Assembly (NCBI GenBank): GCA_951213105.1 | Contig: OX578153.1 | Span: 57,086,520-57,150,519, forward strand | DNA from: Amaurobius ferox | Lineage: Eukaryota > Arthropoda > Arachnida > Araneae > Amaurobiidae | Reading direction: 5' to 3' | DNA length: 64,000 bases | Shown: one piece after another, positions 54,427 through 64,000 of the stretch | Layout: the number at the start of each line of letters is the position of its first letter | How positions within the stretch are numbered: position 1 is the first letter of the stretch | Notes under the pieces: generated by a model | What the model was told of the DNA's origin: nothing | Seen by the model: the letters and a program-made list of their open reading frames with translations, nothing else | The model's database searches: none | Made by a program: the position numbers and the translations under genes

Positions 54427-56890
54427 AGTAGATAAGAAACTACAGTTCAACATCAGCAGAGGTGCAGCACCTCCTGCCGATGACGTCATCGTCGGTTATC
54501 CAGAGGAGATAAACCATGGAGTTAGAAAGGAAGAGATACAACTCCTATGGATGAAACGCTTGAAAATGCCATAATGCTTTGAGAAATATATCTACGTGTC
54601 ACTAGTGTTTGTAAAATAGTTGCTATTGTTAGTTGACACTATTGAAAGGCGTAGTATTTAGTATATGTATTTTTAATAATTTTTAAATTAAGGATTCCTT
54701 AATTAAGAGAGTAATTAACCAGTATTTTTTCATAGTTGTATAGAGTACAGAATATGTGGAGATAAAAATGAAATGGAAAGTAAAATAATTTTGAATACGT
54801 AGGAATATTCTTTATTGCATCAGTTATTCTTTGCATTGTACTAATAATTAATGTTTTCAAAATTGACAGTTTAAATAAATATTTTAGGTCTTTCACCATA
54901 GAAATGCAAACAATACAGGACTACTTATCTTATCCCAGCGGCACCTGAATTATTGTCTGAAACGATATTGACGTTTTCTTAATATTAAGATTTAACTCTT
55001 TACTTTTACCTCCATGAGAATAACCTTTGAACTATGACATAATGAGTAAAGGTTTGGACGAGGGAGTTGAACTTTGGATGGATGACGTCATGAGGCGACC
55101 TTGAGTTGACATCTGACAGAATATTGAAAATCTGATGGCGCCATCTATCGGCATTTAAAAAAAAATTATTTTGAATGTAAAAGATACATATTCAGTTGGA
55201 GAGCTCTTGAATCGAACCCAAGGACTGTGGATTACTAGCACGGCCACTGACGGTTGTGCTATTGTGACTTGACAAGGTTTGTGCAATAGGAGATATGTTT
55301 TGTATTACGAATAAATGAGAGATGAGATGTCTTGTGAATTCGAATGGAGATACGGGGGCGAGGAAAGGAACAATATTTTCTAAAAATGATATTTTTTAAG
55401 AGGTGCAAGTGAGTTAAATTCTTGGATTCTTAATGAATTTCAGATGTGCACAAGCGTGTGTGCACTAAGAGTTATTAATTTTAATACTTATTAATTTTTA
55501 TAATTAATTAATTTTTTATATGCTAACGGTTTTAATGAGTGAAAGTTCAGGGAATACAAGAATTTTGTGTGTGAATGGGTTGCGTGATTTTAACACCCTG
55601 TTCATGTATCGACCGAATACGATTCGACTATTTTCAGAGCGATCTCACTTTTATATACTATGAAAAATTTTAATTTCGATGTGTACTGATACAAACATGT
55701 GTACGTGATTAGACCGTGTTAACGATGTTAATTAATTTTGCTACGCTAATGGCTTTAATGAATGATTAAAATGAATCTATGTACTAAAAAATGAGAATTA
55801 TTCTTATGAATGATAAGAGAACACAAAAATTGTGTGCGTGTTAAGTGGATTTATGAAATTTTACCATCCTGTTTATGTATCGATTCCACTATTTTTAAAG
55901 CGAACTTACTTTTGTATACTATGACAAATTTTTACACCACGGCTAAACATTTCCAGAATACGATTCGACTACTTTTAAAGTGATTGTGTGTGCCATGCGA
56001 TTTTCACACAGCCATTTTTAGAACTTGCTGAATCCGTTTCGACTTTTTTTTTCGCTAAGAAAAATGTTGGTACTGATTTTATTACTATTTTTCAAATATA
56101 TGGGAAATGGAGAATGCAAGACTTTGCTGTATTTAACGTAGTAGTTAAAATTAATAGGTGCACTGAATGACTAAAGAATGCAATACTTGGTCAATATTTC
56201 AAAATTGGAAAATGCTCGATGCCGAGAACCCTTCAAGCTAACCACTACTTCCGCCCACTCAATCTGCTCTTACCAAAAAATGCAATACTTGGCGGATTTT
56301 TTTTTAAATGGGAAAATGCTTGATATCGAGAACCAAGCTAACCACAAGCTAACCACAGCGATATCAAGCTAACCACAGCGTAGCCCCACTCAATCTGTTA
56401 ATACCAAAGATCACAATACTTGCTGGATATTTTTTTAAAATGGGAAAATGCTCGGTATCGAGAACTCTTCAAGCTAACCACTGCGCAGCCCCACCGAATC
56501 TCTTCTGAGGAAAGAATGCAATACTTGGTGGATTTTTAAAGAAAAATTTTCCATTAGTAATAACGAGTGGTATATATTTAGAATTGTACATATCGAGGCT
56601 CCCTGTACATACATACACTATACGAAAAAATAACTAAAATAATTTAATGAATTAAAGCCATCTTTTTTAATCCAACAAATTGCGCGGATATTTGGAGTGA
56701 AAACAAGACCTCGTTGTATTCATGGTTTAACGAGGAAGATAAGATTATTTTTTTAACTAACAAAAAATATTAAATAAACAAGAACGTGTGTTACTCTATG
56801 TCTCTGGACGACTAGGACGGTGTGTGTTTTCGACAGAAAACATACCAAATCGGACTCAAAGCTTATCGGATTCATCAGTATTTTATCGGT
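54427..56890 (+). repeat. Left terminal inverted repeat of copy C
   Basis: Inverse match of 60865-63371. Landmarks outward to inward: CTACCTCCTGCCGATGACGTCA-type end, AAGGCGTAGTATTTAGTATA, TATTGTCTGAAACGATATTG, GATGACGTCATGAGGCGACC, the tRNA-like stretch, GTGCACAAGCGTGTGTGCAC, CGATTCGACTATTTTCAGAG (twice), the 105-bp array (inverted) and GGACTCAAAGCTTATCGG near 56856. Small private duplications occur at 56330-56395 (CAAGCTAACCACA-type). Confidence 0.92.
55201..55272 (-). other. tRNA-like sequence in left arm of copy C
   Basis: On the minus strand, TAGCACAACCGTCAGTGGCC at the box A position and TTGGGTTCGATTCAAGAG at the box B position. Counterpart of 41570-41638, slightly diverged. It is probably a relic of a tRNA-derived retroposon carried in the terminal repeat. 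Confidence 0.7.
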
Positions 56891-57047
56891 TTTTACCGTC
56901 TGGTGCTATACTTCCCTATGTTAAAATCATATGCGCACCAGGCACTCCAGAAGTCCCTTATATACACTAAATATGAAAATTAAGAAGGAATTAAAAATAG
57001 GGAGCAATTAAAAAGAAGTAATTAAAAAGAAGATCTGCCTTGGACTA

Positions 57048-57120
57048 TGACGCCATCTTGTGAACTTTGGCGCCCGACGACGTCATCTTGTTAACTTTGG
57101 ACCGATGACGTCGTCTTATG
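57048..57120 (+). promoter_or_regulatory. Repeated GACGTC-type motifs upstream of the element gene
   Basis: Three approximate repeats of GACGNCATCTTGTNAACTTTGG (GACGCCATCTTG, GACGTCATCTTG, GACGTCGTCTTA) lie about 600 bp before the first ATG. GACGTC resembles the core of CRE/ATF sites, and exact TGACGTCA occurs in the arms. A promoter role is inference only; no clear TATA/initiator was identified. Confidence 0.3.
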
Positions 57121-57707
57121 TTAGATCTTAGATAAGAGAAGAACTGATAAGTTCGCATTTTAGTACTGTAATTAGTGTGTATATCGTTCATTTCTAGTTT
57201 GGATGTCGGCTGATGAAGGCCTCATTCTGTAAGTTATTTTAATGTTTTTTGCCAACTATTCTTGTATATTCCGCGGGATGTGGTAAAAATATCCCCTAAA
57301 GTTATACAAATATACAAAATTTCCTGTGTATTTGATGTGTGATTAAAAAATTATGAACTTTAACTAAGTTTGGTACATATTTTCACTTTATGATTTCGAA
57401 GATTAATAAAATAATATAGAAATTTTCCCATGCAGATAAAAATTGCGTTTAGCACAATCCAATGTTGTACGATTCATTGAAAATTACAAGTTCTAACCAC
57501 TTCATATCTTATCTTATGTAAGCTGTTTGCACATGACACTCGATTTTGGTCACATGATTATACTTATGACGTGAACCGATAAGACATTACAACCTTAGGC
57601 GTTGTGTGGATAGGTTCGGTTCGTTCATAGCTGTCACAAATTTTTAGTGTTTTAAAAATAAATCTTATACTGCAAATGTGGTACTTGGATGTTACTGTCT
57701 ACATATA

Positions 57708-58319
57708 ATGTCTAAAATTCAAAGTATGCCACTACTCAAACAGTTAATTTCTAGTGGAAATACTGTGGAGTTGTCAGTTCCTGCTCTAGCTGAGACAAAA
57801 ACTGTGGATATTGTCCCAGATGTGATGAATTCACCCTCATCAAAGTTTGCCGTGGATTGGTTAGACACCTATCTTCTATCTTTCATAGCCCCAGCAGAAA
57901 CACCTACCACTGCCAATTCACAAGTCGTCACAGAGATCGAAAACTCAATCCAAGATCTGCTTTCATGTGCTCTAACACACAGCGAAGTTTTATCCGTCAC
58001 TACAGAATCTGTTTCGACTGATTCTACTTCTTCAAATTCTGCGCAAGATGCACTCCGTCGTTGACATTTAGGTTGTGGTGTCCATGTATACTTTAAACTT
58101 TTCCATGGGAAGTTAAAAGTGTATATATGGAAATATCTCTTTAACGAAAATGAACTACTGCCTACGCGTGAAGACGTTACATTGTCTCTTATTACTTGGA
58201 GTGAATTTTCTCAAAAATTGTGGTCGTTCAATATTTTATATGCAGATACCTCTTTCGTCAGTCGCAATGAGTTGTTGTTCTGTTTCAATGACAATGGAAA
58301 CTGTATTTACAGAAGATAA
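57708..58319 (+). pseudogene. Element-borne gene, N-terminal part with PC4/p15-like segment, one in-frame stop
   Basis: The ATG at 57708 opens a 118-codon frame that starts MSKIQSMPLLKQLISSG and ends in a Ser/Thr-rich acidic stretch. A TGA at 58062-58064 follows. The same frame then continues to 58319 with no further stop. The continuation contains YFKLFHGKLKVYIWKY, ELLPTREDVTLSLITWSEF (about 58095-58220). This spacing of F.GK....I..Y....E..P.....(I/V)(S/T)L....WS.(L/F) is the pattern of the PC4/p15 transcriptional coactivator domain, which binds single-stranded DNA in eukaryotes and in some large DNA viruses. The similarity is from memory of the fold, not from a search. The region lies in the centre of long-TIR copy C and is absent from copy A. 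A single stop in an otherwise open frame means recent loss, a missed intron, or readthrough; I favour recent decay. Confidence 0.55.
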
Positions 58320-58852
58320 ATCAATTATATGACTTAAAATGTTGTCTAACATATTGCCATATTACCTTAGATAAAAATCATATAACATGTTTAAAGAATT
58401 GTGTTAACACCATTAGTAAGAAACTTCTAGAAAGTATATTTATGGACTGGCTTCCTACTCAAATATTTGAAATAAAGGATACTATAACCTATCTATCATC
58501 AGCTATTTGTGACAAAAAATTTGCATTCGAACATTTAATCTCTTGTATTCATGATAGTGCGATGTGTCATGTAAGAAAACTTTTCAAATGTGTTGGTTGT
58601 ATTGCCCAAATTGAAGATCAAAGTTACCACGAATGTCTTCACAGTACTCCATTTGAAGTGTACAACAGTGTACATGAACAAGTACTTCTAAATCTTGATA
58701 TTAATAACATAGAGAAAGTTTTATTGCGTGGTGAAGTAGTCCTTTACTGGTATGATCGAAATTTTTTCAAGTCATTCAAATCAGAGGACCATGAATGCGC
58801 GATAAAAAAATATTTTAACTTATTGTTTAAATGTATAACAAATAATGGTTAA
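58292..58852 (+). pseudogene. Element-borne gene, C-terminal part with Cys/His cluster
   Basis: A frame open from 58292 to the stop at 58850-58852 (about 186 codons) overlaps the end of the previous frame by some 28 bases in a different phase. A single frameshift near 58300 would join the two into one protein of about 380 residues. It has no convincing start of its own; the first ATG is at 58442. Features are a Cys-rich start (LKCCLTYCH, CLKNCVNT), an amphipathic middle, CIHDSAMCH..KLFKCVGC then YHECL (a possible zinc-binding set), and a Leu/Ile-rich end. No family is recognised. AATAAA near 59037 could serve as a polyadenylation signal. A small frame at 58845-59042 follows, also unrecognised. 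The base composition (AT-rich) is like the surroundings. Confidence 0.5.
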
Positions 58853-59502
58853 TGTGCATTTTATGAAGAATAGATTCATTAAATGGTTTTTTATCTTTCA
58901 AACTGAACTCCTTATTTACGTTCATCAACTAATTTATAACATGTTCTATTTAAAAATGCTATGTGCTCGTGGGTTACGCATCTATGCATTCCAGTGTATC
59001 AGGCTTACTAAATCAGGCTTTTTAAAATATAATATAAAATAAAAATTTAAAAAATAATTTTATTCGAATCATATCATATGTGTATAATGTAACTTTCGTA
59101 ATGAAATATATTTACACTTTACAGAGTTTAATTCATAAAATTTATGTTTAGTGTTAGAATTCTGAAATTATATACCCTTATTCAGTAAAAAATAAATGCT
59201 AAGTTAGGTTCCATTCTCTAAAAAGTGTGAAGATTCATAAAGAATGTGAGTTTAAAACTCTGAGAGTCATTGAAAATTCGACCCCAGTTTCCTAAAAATC
59301 TACAAAAGTTGGGATTAATTCTGTAATAAGTGTAAAACTTTGTCGTAGATTTCAGCTTCGTTCTGTAATTTACCACACTTTTTTTTTAAATATCAGTTTA
59401 AAATTAACCATGATATAATCTTAAGAGATATATGCATTTAATGGTTGACCTTGTCACAACCTTTGGGGTTAGCTCGGGGTATGAATATTGCAAGAACTAT
59501 TT

Positions 59503-60864
59503 TTTTCTTTAGAGATTTAAATTGAGGGAGTGCCGGTTGCTTTCAAACAGTAATTTAATCATTTTAAAAAAATAATTTCATGTCGTTAAGTTGCGGCTTT
59601 AGCGGTCTCTCTCATTTATGTATTAATATGTTTTCTTTAACTAGTAATATTGGAGGTTGCACATCTTGTGTTACTGATGATTCTATACCTAACTAATGTT
59701 ACATCTTTTAACAAGATTGGGTATGTAAGTACTTGTTTTAAGTGTTCAAAACGCACATTTGTTGGTTTTTGAAGTTTTGAAGACATACATTTGTTAAATT
59801 TTAATCGAAAATAGTTCACTTGTTATTTTCTATGTGAAAAAATAGCATACATGGTGTTTTTTAAGCCTCGAAAATTATATTTTACAGTTTTTGTAAAGTT
59901 GAAAACTTGCAATTGTTAAATTTTTTAAAGTCGAAAACACATATGTATGAAAATTCATTAGTATATAACACGTTTTTATGAAAATTTAGCTAAAATTTAC
60001 ACATGTGGGAAAACATATGTTATTCCCCATAGGAAAAAAAACACATATGCGAATTTTAAATGCATGGAAATTCCATTTGTTGGTTTTTGAAGTGGTCAAA
60101 ACTTACATTTACGAAATTTTGGAAGTAGAAAACGTACATTTGTAACATTTCGTTAGTAGAAAACACGTTTATATAAAAATTTATCTAAAATTTACACAAG
60201 TGTTAAAACGTATGCTATTTCCCATAGGAAAAATAATACATATGCGATTTTTAAACGCACGAAAATCCCATTTGTTGGTTTTTTATGTTTTGAAAACTTA
60301 CATTTGCGAAATTTTGGAGGTAGAAAACGTACATTTGTGACATTCCGTTAGTAGAAAACACACATTTGTGAAATTTCGTTAGTAGTAAGCACGTTTTTGT
60401 GAAAATTTATGAAAAGAAATTTATACAAGTGTGAAAACATATGTAATTTCGCAAATGAAAAATAACATATATGTGTTCTTAAATATAAAATTTCATTTAA
60501 ATATCACAATTTGAAACGATAAATGGGTATTAGGCCTCATGTAACATTAAAAACGCATCTCTAGTTCCCCGAACATTCGTTAAGAACCAAACAATTAACT
60601 AAAATAAGGAAATTTTAGGATCTTATATTCGTTGGAATACAGAAAACGTATCCATCACCACTTCAAACATTAGCTAAGTATCAAGCAATTTACTAAAAAT
60701 AATGAAATTCCAACAATTCACTAAAATAAAGATATTTTAAGGTCTTACAACCCTTGTAAGTATTGCGCAATTTGGTAAATTTTCATTTAAATAAGAATCT
60801 GCTTTACACAATGACATTGCACTTTTTCTGCCTCTGTCAACATAAAATTCCGGTTACTCTCTGA
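59503..60864 (+). repeat. Central repeat-rich segment of copy C
   Basis: Direct match to 42345-43740 of copy A, with the same units of about 190 bp (starts near 59820, 60015, 60215, 60430) and the same GTAGAAAACNCACATTTGTG modules. It separates the coding remnant from the right arm. 58853-59502 before it holds a possible AATAAA and nothing else recognised. Confidence 0.8.
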
Positions 60865-63371
60865 TATGCTGATAAACCGATAAGCTTTGAGTCCGATTTG
60901 GTATGTTTTCTGTCGAAAGCCCAGACCGTTCGACTCGTCCAGAGACTTAGAGGAACACACGTTCTTGTTTGTTTAATATTTTTGTTTGTTAAAAAAATTA
61001 ATTTGAACTTCGTCGTTAAACGATGAGTACAATGAGGTCTTGTTTTCACTGCAAATGTCCGTGCGTACAATGTGTTGGATTAAAAAAATGGCTTTAATTC
61101 ATTAAATTTAGTTATTTTTTCGTATAGTGTATGTGGGTACAGGGAGCCTCGATATGTACAATTCTAAATATATACCACTCGCTATTACTGATGTAAAAAT
61201 TTTCTTTAAAAATCCACCAAGTATTGCATTCTTTGCTAAGAAGAGAATCAGTGGGGCTACGCAGTGGTTAGCTTGAAGAATTCTCTATACCAAGCATTTT
61301 CCCATTTTTAAAAAAAATATCCAGCAAGTATTGCGATCTTTGGTATGAACAGATTGAGTCGAGCTACACAGTGATTAGCTTGAATTGTTCTCGATATCAA
61401 GCATTTTCCCATTTTAAAAATATCCGCCAAGTATTACATTCTTTTGTAAGCGAAGATTGACTGGGCCGAAGTAGTGGTTAGCTTGAAGGGCTCTCGGCAT
61501 CAAGCTTTTCCCATTTTAAATTATTGACCAAGCATTGCATTCTTTGGTGAATCAGTGCATTTATTAATTTTAACTACTACGTTAAATACAGCAGAGTCTT
61601 TCATACTCCATTTCCCATATATTTGCAAAGTAGCATGGAAATCACTACCAATATTTTTCTTAGCTAAGAAAAAGTAGTCGAAAAGGATTCAGCAGGTTCT
61701 AAAAATGTTGTGTGAAAATCGCATGGCACAGACATTCACTCTGAAAATAGTCGAATCGTTTTCAGGAAGTGTTAAGTCTTGGTGTAAAAATTTCTCCTAG
61801 TATACAAAAGTAAGTTCGCTCTAAAAGATAGTCGAATCGTATTCGGTCGATACATAAACAGGGTGTTAAATTTCCTTAAATCCTCTTAACAAACACACAA
61901 TTTTGGTGTTCTCTGATCATTCATAAGAATTATTCTCATTTTTTTTAGTAGATTCATTTTAATCATTCATTAAAGCCGTTAGCGTAGCAAAATTAATTAA
62001 CATCATTAACACGGTCTAACAATGTACACATGTTTGTATTAGTACATATCGAAGCTAAGTTTTCTCATAGTATACAAAAGTAAGATCGCTCTGAAAATAG
62101 TCGAATCGTATTCGGTCGATACATGAACATGGTGTTAAAATCACTCAACCCATTCACACACAAAATTCTCTTATTCCCTGAACATTCACTCATTAAACCA
62201 TTTATAATAAAAAATAACTATTAAAATTAATAACTATTAAAATTAATAACTATCAGTGCACACACGCTTGTGCAAATCGGAAATTCATTAAGAATCCAAG
62301 AATTTAACTCACTCGCACCTCTTAAAAAATATCATTTTCAGAAAATATGGTTTCTTTCTTCGCCCATATCTCCATTCGAATTCTCGTCATTCCCTCACTC
62401 ATTCATTCGTAATACAAAACTCAACTCCTATTGCTCAACCCTTTCCAGATCACGATAGTACAATCGTTAGTGCGCAGCGCTATAAATTTCTTGGCCTCGA
62501 TTTCCGAGCTCTCTAACTAAAAATATTTCTTTTACATTCAGAACTTAAAAAAATGCCGATAGATGGTGCCATCAGATTTTCAATATTCTTTCAGATGACA
62601 ACGGAAGATCGCCTCAGGACGTCATCCATTCAAAGGTCATCTCCCTCGCCCAAATTATCAGATACACTATTCAAACAATTACTCATTATGTCATCCATCT
62701 AAGTTCAACTCCTCAGGTTATCAGTGTCCAAACCATGGAGGTAAAAGTAAGGAGTTAGATCTTCATATTAAGAAAACGCCAATATCGTTTGAGACAATAA
62801 TTCAGGTGCCGCTGGGATAAGTTAAATAGTTCTGTATTGTATGCATTTCTATGGCGAAAGACCTAAAATATTTATTTAAACTGTCAATTTTGTAAAAATT
62901 AATTATTAGTACAACCCAAAGAATAGCTGAAGCAAAAAAGAATATTCCTACGTATTCAAAATTATTTTACTTTCCAATTCATTTTTATCTCCATATATTT
63001 TGTATTCTATCCTACAACTATGAAAAAATACTGGTTAATTATACTCATAATTAAGGCATCCTTAATTTAAAAAGTATTAAAAATACATATACTAAATACT
63101 ACGCCTTTCTATAGTGTCAACTAACAATAGCAACTACTCTACAAACACTAGCGTCACCTAGATATAATTCTCAAAACATTATGGCATTTTTAAGCGTTTC
63201 ATCCATGGGAGTTTTATCTCTTCCTTTCTAACTCCATGGTCCAAACATTTACTCAAATCGTCATAGTTCAAAGGTTCATCTCCTCCGACAGCCACACTCA
63301 CTCACTCATGACGCCATCGGCAGGAGGTTCTGCACCCCCTGCTGATGTTGAACTCTCATTTGTTATCTATT
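60865..63371 (-). repeat. Right terminal inverted repeat of copy C
   Basis: Inverse partner of 54427-56890, including the 105-bp array (61217-61530), two tandem copies of the GCTCTGAAAATAGTCGAATCG module (61735-61870 and 62085-62130), the tRNA-like stretch (62445-62512, box B damaged) and the outer GGAGGTTCTGCACCCCCTGC end. A private extra stretch with CATGGTCCAAACATTTACTC lies at 63234-63290. Confidence 0.92.
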
Positions 63372-63377
63372 TATGTC

Positions 63378-64000
63378 CTTATTACGAAAAATTAAAATTA
63401 AAATATTTTTGGGTTCTGTTAATATATACCAATAATATTTAGTAGTTTTGTCTTATATGATGAATTATTTCGTAAAGCCATTACACAATAAAATGTTTAC
63501 AAATTAATCCGAAAAGCTGTGCCGCAGCCAATTGAATTAGGTGAGCGGCTCGGCAAATTCCATGTAAAGATGACGGCAATCCCAACAAAATTTCATTTAA
63601 ATACCTTTTTAATTCTTTTGTTAAGTTTAAACATTAAACTAACATAAGTAATCACGGCACAATCATAAAGCGCATTATTAAATTTATTTATATACGGTAT
63701 GTCATGTTGACACATAAAATCGCATTTAAATAAATTATCAATTACTGCAGCCATGAAATCGTGTAGCATATTGCAATTTCCTTAGTCCAACATCATTAAA
63801 TTAATTTGTGCTGATTTGCATTGATATATCCCATTCTTATTACCAAAAATGTATTCTATTATTCTGTATAGAAATTACTACTTTTTATTAATTGATTTTA
63901 CTGTTGTTGATTTGAAAAAAAACGGTATTGAGAGAGAAAAATATTTATCCATTGTAATTCAACATAGAACACCGGTTGAGCAGTCTCTTAGTCGTATTAA
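63378..64000 (+). repeat. Right flank of copy C, continues beyond the window
   Basis: CTTATTACGAAAAATTAAAA (11 bp shorter than the block A form) through AAGATGACGGCAATCCCAAC to GGTTGAGCAGTCTCTTAGTC. It matches 49431-50062 to the last base. No independent gene is seen apart from the decayed small frame noted at 49622. Confidence 0.85.

Larger units (their letters stand above)
54427..63371. mobile_element. Long-TIR element, copy C (8945 bp, nearly complete)
   Basis: Left end AGTAGATAAGAAACTACAG, right end complement AATAGATAACAAATGAGAG. Both then read GTTCAACATCAGCAG..GGTGCAG.ACCTCCTGCCGATG. Flanks are TATGTC at 54421-54426 and 63372-63377. The arms are about 2.46 kb (54427-56890) and 2.51 kb (60865-63371), pairing over most of their length with indels. 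The 4-kb centre holds a broken coding region (57708-58852) and a repeat-rich segment shared with copy A. The 6-bp duplication, long TIRs and 5'-AG end are features described for Polintons/Mavericks, but no DNA polymerase, integrase, ATPase, protease or capsid gene is visible. Class left open. Confidence 0.92.
52921..64000 (+). repeat. Duplicated block C (direct partner of 38258-50062), open at window end
   Basis: Begins ATCGTGTAAGCAAGAAATC and runs collinear with block A. It lacks the SINE at 38751 and TTCC copy 6, but has the full centre of the long-TIR element. It continues to the last base of the window, so the duplication extends further. The left part (54012-54426) has a small extra tandem duplication of the insertion-site flank. 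Confidence 0.9.

Noticed and set aside
57678..57707. Upstream GTG start for the element gene
   Set aside because: An ATG in the same frame at 57708 is the more likely eukaryotic start.
40705..63371. Calling the long-TIR elements Polintons outright
   Set aside because: Only the TIR, 6-bp duplication and AG end fit; no polymerase, integrase, ATPase, protease or capsid reading frame is visible.

Overview
This window is AT-rich animal DNA made almost entirely of repeats and transposon remains. I found no intact host gene, no rRNA or tRNA gene that looks functional, and no bacterial-type organisation. The mix (degenerate Tc1/mariner transposases, a Jockey-like LINE fragment, tRNA- and 5S-rRNA-derived SINEs, 5S heads, many private non-autonomous repeats) suggests an arthropod, most plausibly a spider or other chelicerate. 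The lineage is inferred from general character, not from a database match.

Layout. 1-2553: a 43-bp satellite array of about 41 units between direct repeats of about 385 bp. 3654-4099: a composite 5S+tRNA SINE that has itself been hit by a 54-bp hairpin insertion. 4189-7650: two related relict retroelement-like repeats ending in a (CAGA)n tail. 7795-9110: a tandem repeat with higher-order structure. 10757-11650: first copy of a family of about 0.9 kb (called TTCC here, from its ACTTTCC end) that recurs at least seven times. 13201-13631, 16222-17695 and 22834-23411: broken Tc1/mariner-type transposases, the middle one still with long terminal inverted repeats (TIRs) and a TA duplication. 21073-26203: further SINE copies and a solo fragment of the large element described next. 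27865-28190: a fold-back element inside a TA microsatellite. 30907-31735: a long polypurine tract. 32350-38255: a cluster of TTCC elements.

The most interesting part is 38258-64000, a direct duplication of a block of at least 11 kb. Each block carries a large element with very long TIRs: copy A at 40705-49424 and copy C at 54427-63371. Copy C has arms of about 2.5 kb, ends that begin AGTAGATAAG, a 6-bp duplication (TATGTC) on both sides, and a pre-insertion site preserved about 290 bp upstream at 54136-54141. Its 4-kb centre holds a broken protein-coding region with a segment resembling the PC4/p15 single-strand-DNA-binding fold. Copy A has lost this centre by a deletion of about 3.5 kb, and has gained a 5'-truncated LINE (45669-46948) and a 2.3-kb insertion (47046-49384). 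All four arms contain a tRNA-like stretch with polymerase III box A/B motifs. The long TIRs, 6-bp target duplication and 5'-AG end recall Polintons/Mavericks, but none of the Polinton core genes is present. I therefore describe it as an unassigned long-TIR element.

The genes do not form a pathway. What the window records is a sequence of nested insertions and duplications whose order can be read from target-site duplications and paralogous empty sites.
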